Origin: Candidatus Altimarinota bacterium
Lineage (GTDB): Bacteria > Patescibacteriota > Gracilibacteria > JAHISY01
DNA: 9,429 nucleotides
NCBI GenBank assembly: GCA_023142645.1
Contig: JAGLJE010000020.1
Span: 1 to 9,429, forward strand
Direction: 5' to 3'
A program made the translations under genes and the position numbers. The notes beneath the pieces were generated by a model that worked only from the letters and a program-made list of their open reading frames with translations, was not told the DNA's origin and did not search any database. The stretch's first letter is position 1, and each line of letters opens with the position of its first letter. Shown one piece after another: positions 5,871 to 9,429 of this stretch.

Positions 5871-5891
5871 AAGTTAACTCTGAGTTAACTT
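5871..5891. repeat. Perfect 21-bp inverted repeat between convergent genes
   Basis: AAGTTAACTC (5871-5880), one central T, and GAGTTAACTT (5882-5891) form a perfect 10-bp inverted repeat. It fills the 45-nt gap between the comM stop and the TPR gene stop. As RNA it would give an 8-bp stem with a 5-nt loop on either strand. There is no T-run, so termination would be weak; alternatively it is a dimeric protein site built on GTTAAC. Confidence 0.65.
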
Positions 5892-5910
5892 GGGGTTGCG
5901 CTCATATTTG

Positions 5911-6678
5911 CTAAATTTTCGGTTCGAGGATTTTTAGTTTTCGTTTTACTTCATCATTGTACGGCGAGAGCTCGAGAATCCGCTCGTAAGTTTTTATCGC
6001 GGCTTTCAATTTTTTTCCAGCCTCGTAAGTTTCAGCAAGCGCGAAAAGATAATCAAGGTTGCGATGATCGCGCTTCACCGCATTTTTGAATGCTTCCGCC
6101 GCTGCTCCGAAATCTTTCAGCTTCAAATAAATTTGACCGAGCGAGAGCCAACGGGAGGCTTTTTGTCCGTCGATGCGAATCGCGTTTTCATACGCCTCGC
6201 GAGCGAGGGGATACTTTCTCTGCCGGTAAAAAGCAAGCCCGAGGTTTCCGAAATGGCTAGCTTCTTTCGGTTCGAGTTCAATCAATTTTTGAAAAATCAG
6301 TTCTGCTTTTTTCCACTCCTCGCGGTGAAGGTAAGTGAGACCGAGAAAACGGTTGGCTTTTAGATTGTGCTCGTCGAGCGCCAGGATTTGAATTAAAATC
6401 TTTTCCACTTTTTGCCATTCTTCTCGCGCGAAACAAGTATCTGCTTTTCGCATCAAAATCGAAATCTCTCCAAGACTCTCCTGGATTTTGCGTGATTTTT
6501 CTTCGAGTGAAATTTGCGCACGCAAAAGGTTTTCCGAGCGTGATTCGCGGTTGAGCTTCTGCTGCTCTCGCTCGAATCTTCGCTGCATCTGTTTCGCGAG
6601 AATATTCAGCTTTTTACGACGGAAAAAAATTCCGGTGATTCCACTACCAGCTGCGAGAATGAGGTACGGTTGGATCAA
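5911..6678 (-). CDS. Membrane-anchored tetratricopeptide repeat (TPR) protein
   Basis: The 255-residue protein begins with a hydrophobic segment (IQPYLILAAGSGITGIFF, residues 2-19) followed by RRKK, an N-in/C-cytoplasm-style anchor. Residues 28-75 form a charged, coiled-coil-like helix rich in Glu, Arg and Gln. Five consecutive 34-residue TPRs follow (about 73-105, 106-139, 140-173, 174-207, 208-241), with typical repeats such as NLGLAFYRQRKYPLAREAYENAIRID. TPRs are protein-docking scaffolds; the partner is unknown. No ATG or GTG lies near the start: I used TTG at 6678. The frame stays open back into ricT, and an ATT at 6699, 1 nt after the ricT stop, would add seven residues (reading NLYTFN after the initiator). 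It is the last gene of the grpE-holB-ricT run, with 22 nt between ricT and the TTG. Confidence 0.85.
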   Translation of the reverse strand: MIQPYLILAAGSGITGIFFRRKKLNILAKQMQRRFEREQQKLNRESRSENLLRAQISLEEKSRKIQESLGEISILMRKADTCFAREEWQKVEKILIQILALDEHNLKANRFLGLTYLHREEWKKAELIFQKLIELEPKEASHFGNLGLAFYRQRKYPLAREAYENAIRIDGQKASRWLSLGQIYLKLKDFGAAAEAFKNAVKRDHRNLDYLFALAETYEAGKKLKAAIKTYERILELSPYNDEVKRKLKILEPKI

Positions 6679-6700
6679 ATTGAAAGTATAGAGATTAATA

Positions 6701-7516
6701 TTACTTTTCGGATTCTACAGCTTCCACATCTTTCGCGGAAAAAGTTTCCGCACCTCCTTTTGTGAGCCAGATTTTCACTTTTTGATTTAAAATGTCGAGC
6801 GCGATTACTTTCCCTCCTCCTTTTTTAGTCTTTACTGTCGAACCCCATGCGGGTAAGTTTTTTCGCATTTTTCTGTATTCTTCGAGTTCGTACGCGAGAC
6901 AACAAAGCAATTTTCCGCACGGTCCGGAAAGTTTTTCCGCGCCTTTCATCGCGAGCTCCTGTGTTTTTACCATTTCCATCGTGATACTTCGAAACTTCGG
7001 AATAACTCCGCTACTGCAACATTGTTCTCTCCCGCAAATTCCGAAACCGCCGTGCGCTTTTGCGCGGTCGCGTGTTCCAAGCTGCGTGAGATGGATTCGT
7101 TTTTTCATTATTCCTGCGAGTTTTGGCACCACTTCTTTGAAATCAATTCGCTCATCTGCGGTAAAAAAGAAACTAATTTCTTCTCTATCGAAAGCAAGTC
7201 GTGCTTCTACGATTTGCATCGGCAGCGCGAGCTCCATGATTTTCGCGCGCGCTTTTTCGAGAGCATCACTTGCGAGTTCTGCACCTTCTTCAAATTTTTC
7301 CAAATCTTCAGTATTAGTTTTCCGCAAAATTTTCCCATCCAAAATAATTTCATCTGCTGCAAGCTTCTTCCGGTTTAAAAAAATCACTTTACCAATTTCT
7401 TTTCCGCGATCTTTTTGCTCGAAAATTACTTTATCTCCGAGCGTTAATTCAAGCTCATTTTCCTTCGCAGAAATGAGAATCGTATCATCGTAAAGATTTC
7501 GAATTCCGATATTCAT
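6701..7516 (-). CDS. ricT: PSP1 domain protein, RicT (YaaT) family
   Basis: The 271-residue protein carries the PSP1 domain. RicT of Bacillus subtilis (YaaT) works with RicA and RicF in an Fe-S-bearing complex that affects RNase Y-dependent RNA maturation, sporulation and competence. The family's cysteine clusters are complete: GICGREQCC (Cys161, 166, 167) and GPCGKLLCCLAYE (Cys200, 205, 206). IDFKEVVPKLAG and HLTQLGTRDRAKAHGGFG precede them. The N-terminal 60 residues form a beta-rich part, and residues about 222-265 a C-terminal beta domain. It lies downstream of holB with 117 nt between, as in Firmicutes where yaaT follows holB. I see no ricA or ricF here. The 117-nt gap (7517-7633) contains only short palindromes (CTCGAG, GATATC) and no promoter I would trust. 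Confidence 0.92.
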   Translation of the reverse strand: MNIGIRNLYDDTILISAKENELELTLGDKVIFEQKDRGKEIGKVIFLNRKKLAADEIILDGKILRKTNTEDLEKFEEGAELASDALEKARAKIMELALPMQIVEARLAFDREEISFFFTADERIDFKEVVPKLAGIMKKRIHLTQLGTRDRAKAHGGFGICGREQCCSSGVIPKFRSITMEMVKTQELAMKGAEKLSGPCGKLLCCLAYELEEYRKMRKNLPAWGSTVKTKKGGGKVIALDILNQKVKIWLTKGGAETFSAKDVEAVESEK

Positions 7517-7633
7517 TGATAGGGATTCTAAAGAAAATAAAGAAAATAATAAAACTCCAGGGTTGTCGATATCTACTCGAGATAACTGTCTTTTTTCACA
7601 AACATTTGATCTTAAAAGCTAGTTTCTGGAAAT

Positions 7634-8650
7634 TCATATATTTAAAAGCAAGTTTTCTACCGTGAGACGCAGGTTTACGTTCCTTTCGATTAGCCCACGA
7701 GTAGAATCTAATTGGCGAATCAACTCCACGAGTTTTCGCGGAGTGTACCTTGAATTCGCGACTGGCTGTCTTGCGCGGGTAAGCATGAAGCTTCGCAAAA
7801 AATAAGTGAAATTCTCCAAAAATTTTTGAACCTCCATATTATTCACACTGACTTTTTCCGCAAACGCTAATTTTTCCGCAATATTTGGTTTTTCAACGAG
7901 GTTTTTCAATTTCTCAAAATATTCCTTAAATTCACGGAAAGCCGTGGAATTTTCCGCCAGGCGAATTGCGCGGATCGGTTTTCCCATAGAAAAGTTTACC
8001 ACGCGATTCAGCTCCTCTTCTGTGAGATTAGAAAATTTATCGCGCAGCATTATGTCGATTGTGGTTGGATTTACATTTCCGAAATTTATCACGCGGCAGC
8101 GCGAAACAATCGTCGGCAGGAGAAGCGGTTGGTTATTTGTGGTGAGGAGGAAGATGGTGTTTTTCGGCGGCTCTTCAAGAGTTTTCAAGAAAAAGTTAGC
8201 TGCTTCTCGGTTCATTCGTTCGATATTATGAATCATAAAAACTTTCCATCCCTCGCTTGTCTGATTCACTCGCGCGAGAATTTCCCGTAAATCATCAATG
8301 CGGATTGTGTCGGTTTTGGCTTTCGGATTTTTCGTGCGGTGGGATTGATTGAAATTCGATTTTCTCGCGAGAGTTTCGAGATCCTCGTTCACACCCTCAA
8401 TCCACAATTCGTCCACGAGAGTGAAGTTCGGATGCGTGTTCGCGCGAATGAGTTTGCAATCTTCACACTCTCTGCATCCCTGATTTCTGCAAATCAAAAG
8501 TTGTCCAAAAAATTTAGCAGCCGTGAGTTTACCCACCTCCATTGGTCCGGAAAAAAGATATGCGTGCGAGATCCGTTTGCTCTCGAAATCATTTTCGAGT
8601 TCAAGCAATCGATTTTCATTTCCGGTCGTCGGCCAATTGAATTTAGTCAT
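7634..8650 (-). CDS. holB: DNA polymerase III subunit delta' (clamp loader)
   Basis: Delta' is the stator subunit of the clamp-loader complex that puts the sliding clamp on DNA. The 338 residues show the AAA+ layout: HAYLFSGPMEVGKLTAAKFF (P-loop-like 35-42); a zinc-finger cysteine set CRNQGCRECEDC (Cys54, 59, 62, 65); KVFMIHNIERMNREAANFFLKTLEEPP (136-162); and the SRC motif (183-185) that supplies the arginine finger to the neighbouring subunit. The P-loop ends GKL instead of GKT/S, and His140-Asn replaces the usual Asp pair of Walker B. This agrees with delta' being a non-hydrolysing subunit; the SRC and zinc finger exclude a helicase. About residues 95-117 form a charged insert (NQSHRTKNPKAK). 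It lies 55 nt downstream of grpE on the same strand and upstream of ricT. Confidence 0.93.
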   Translation of the reverse strand: MTKFNWPTTGNENRLLELENDFESKRISHAYLFSGPMEVGKLTAAKFFGQLLICRNQGCRECEDCKLIRANTHPNFTLVDELWIEGVNEDLETLARKSNFNQSHRTKNPKAKTDTIRIDDLREILARVNQTSEGWKVFMIHNIERMNREAANFFLKTLEEPPKNTIFLLTTNNQPLLLPTIVSRCRVINFGNVNPTTIDIMLRDKFSNLTEEELNRVVNFSMGKPIRAIRLAENSTAFREFKEYFEKLKNLVEKPNIAEKLAFAEKVSVNNMEVQKFLENFTYFLRSFMLTRARQPVANSRYTPRKLVELIRQLDSTRGLIERNVNLRLTVENLLLNI

Positions 8651-8705
8651 TCAGCTGAAAAGTAATTGGGTTGTTGAGCGGTTTCAAAAATTTTCACTTA
8701 AAAAC

Positions 8706-9176
8706 TTATTTTCCCACCCGCACTTTCGAGGCGCGCAAGATCTTTCCATTCAGTTCATATCCTTCTTCTACAACTTCCAAAATCTTGCCACTCTCGCCTT
8801 CTCCCGTTGCGATTGCTTCGTGTTTCATCGCGTCGCACGTGTCTCCTGCCATTACTTCGATTCGCTGCAATCCCAAACTCTCGAGAGTTTGCTCGAATTG
8901 CTTTTCGATTTCTGCGACTCCCTTTACCCACTCGTTATCTTTCAGATCGGAGGGGAGGTGTTCACTGGCGCGTTTGAAATTATCCAAAATCGGCAGCAGT
9001 GTAGTGAGCGCATTTTCATTTGCAAGTTTCGCAAAATCAGTTCTCTCTCGCTCCACTTTTTTCCGGAAATTCTCAAGCTCGGCGAGCGTGCGGAGATATT
9101 TTTCCTCGAAATCGATTTCGTCTTTCAGAGGTTGTTGATTTTGAGAATCATCCGCGGGAGGATTGGCAGAGTTCAT
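8706..9176 (-). CDS. grpE: GrpE nucleotide exchange factor for DnaK
   Basis: GrpE releases ADP from DnaK in the Hsp70 folding cycle. From ATG 9176 it has 156 residues, slightly short for the family. An acidic, disordered N-terminus (about 1-20) leads into the long dimer helix (EEKYLRTLAELENFRKKVERER), then LLPILDNFKRA, and the C-terminal beta domain with the family signature reading ILEVVEEGYELNGKILRASKVRVGK-like (IL..V..GY...G...R...V.V). A TTG at 9185 in frame would add three residues (MLF); ATG 9176 is the simpler choice, though neither has a Shine-Dalgarno sequence. dnaK and dnaJ are not adjacent in this window, which is less usual. It is the first gene of the minus-strand run and diverges from the cupin gene. 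No CIRCE heat-shock operator is visible upstream. Confidence 0.95.
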   Translation of the reverse strand: MNSANPPADDSQNQQPLKDEIDFEEKYLRTLAELENFRKKVERERTDFAKLANENALTTLLPILDNFKRASEHLPSDLKDNEWVKGVAEIEKQFEQTLESLGLQRIEVMAGDTCDAMKHEAIATGEGESGKILEVVEEGYELNGKILRASKVRVGK

Positions 9177-9210
9177 GAAAAGCAAGAAGTAAAGAATAAG
9201 AAGCCTCGTG

Positions 9211-9216
9211 ATTTTA
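9211..9216 (-). promoter_or_regulatory. -10 box of the grpE promoter
   Basis: On the minus strand TAAAAT (9216-9211) has a poor -35 (TTCTAA) 17 bp upstream. Transcription would start near 9204, about 28 nt before ATG 9176. The box sits back to back with the cupin promoter. Confidence 0.45.
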
Positions 9217-9234
9217 ACTCAAAAAATGTTTTGT

Positions 9235-9240
9235 TAGAAT
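9235..9240 (+). promoter_or_regulatory. -10 box of the cupin gene (leaderless start)
   Basis: TAGAAT is preceded by TGT, making the extended -10 TGTTAGAAT (9232-9240). Transcription would start at about 9246-9248, on or next to the ATG at 9247, so the mRNA is predicted to be leaderless. No clear -35 box. Confidence 0.55.
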
Positions 9241-9246
9241 AATGGC

Positions 9247-9429
9247 ATGAAACCGAAAATTAAACTGAAACCGTGGGGGAGAGAGGTCTGGTTCGCAGAT
9301 ACTCGAAAGTATGCCGGCAAGATTCTCGAAATCAAAAAAGGCGAACGGCTGAGTTTGCAGTTTCACAGATGGAAAGAGGAAACACAATTCCTTTTTGAAG
9401 GAAAGGTGCGTATCACTTTCGGCTTGAAC
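9247..9429 (+). CDS. Cupin protein, mannose-6-phosphate isomerase type II-like (3' end outside window)
   Basis: Sixty-one residues are visible from ATG 9247 to the window end. The N-terminus KPWGREVWFADTRKYAGK, then ILEIKKGERLSLQFHRWKEE and FLFEGKVRITFG, matches the cupin domain at the C-terminus of bifunctional mannose-6-phosphate isomerase / mannose-1-phosphate guanylyltransferase proteins: PWG...W, the G.RLS.Q.H metal-ligand motif with its conserved Gln and His, and a Glu three residues later. Full-length type II enzymes carry this domain after a nucleotidyltransferase; here it starts at the N-terminus, so it is a stand-alone cupin. It may isomerise mannose-6-phosphate for surface sugars or be a non-catalytic relative. 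An earlier ATG at 9242 runs into TGA after one codon and is not used. Divergent from grpE. Confidence 0.85.
   Translation, partial: MKPKIKLKPWGREVWFADTRKYAGKILEIKKGERLSLQFHRWKEETQFLFEGKVRITFGLN

Noticed and set aside
6792..7493. 233-codon plus-strand ORF opposite ricT
   Set aside because: Its Ser/Phe-rich antisense composition and full overlap with the PSP1 gene make it a shadow.
7517..7633. Separate ricT promoter or holB terminator in the 117-nt gap
   Set aside because: Only weak hairpins (TATCT/AGATA) and no -35/-10 pair with acceptable spacing were found.
8523..9242. 239-codon plus-strand ORF opposite holB and grpE
   Set aside because: It is antisense to two conserved genes and Phe/Ser-rich with no domain; the long frame follows from the codon bias of the real genes.

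Overview
The window is bacterial chromosome. A compact core of housekeeping genes fills roughly 1.7 kb to the right end, and an AT-rich, gene-poor, accessory-looking stretch fills the first 1.7 kb. UGA, UAG and UAA are all used as stops, so the code is standard. None of the starts I examined has a convincing Shine-Dalgarno sequence. Two promoters have an extended -10 of the form TGTTARAAT very close to the start codon. Small genes, tight gene spacing, weak ribosome-binding sites, a type IV pilin-like protein with ComM, and a stand-alone cupin together suggest a Patescibacteria/CPR-type bacterium. That placement is inference; no rRNA or marker phylogeny is available here.

Left region (1-1737). 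The window opens in the 3' end of a pilin-like gene closed by a clear intrinsic terminator. About 550 bases follow with no confident gene: a 47-codon minus-strand ORF, a hairpin-rich patch, and what looks like a frameshifted small gene (641-936). Next is a two-gene minus-strand operon: an excisionase/MerR-like helix-turn-helix protein and a 51-residue zinc ribbon protein, joined by an ATGA stop/start overlap. Its promoter has near-consensus boxes with 17-bp spacing. Clusters of AATTTAATTAAA-like motifs in 10-bp steps lie in its leader and upstream of the promoter, and could be operators.

Plus-strand operon (about 1706-5865). aroC (chorismate synthase), a DUF2238/YjdF-like membrane protein, uppP (undecaprenyl-diphosphatase) and comM (YifB-type AAA+ protein) follow with junctions of 11 nt, a 4-nt overlap and 11 nt. 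The products serve aromatic biosynthesis, lipid carrier recycling for the envelope, and recombination of imported DNA. uppP carries a perfect three-copy heptanucleotide repeat.

A 45-bp gap with a near-perfect palindrome separates this run from the convergent minus-strand run (9185-5911): grpE, holB (DNA polymerase III delta'), ricT (PSP1 domain) and a membrane-anchored TPR protein. holB-ricT adjacency is also known from Firmicutes. At the right edge grpE is divergent from a cupin gene of the mannose-6-phosphate isomerase type II class, which is cut by the window end. The two promoters lie back to back in about 70 bp, and the cupin mRNA is predicted to be leaderless.
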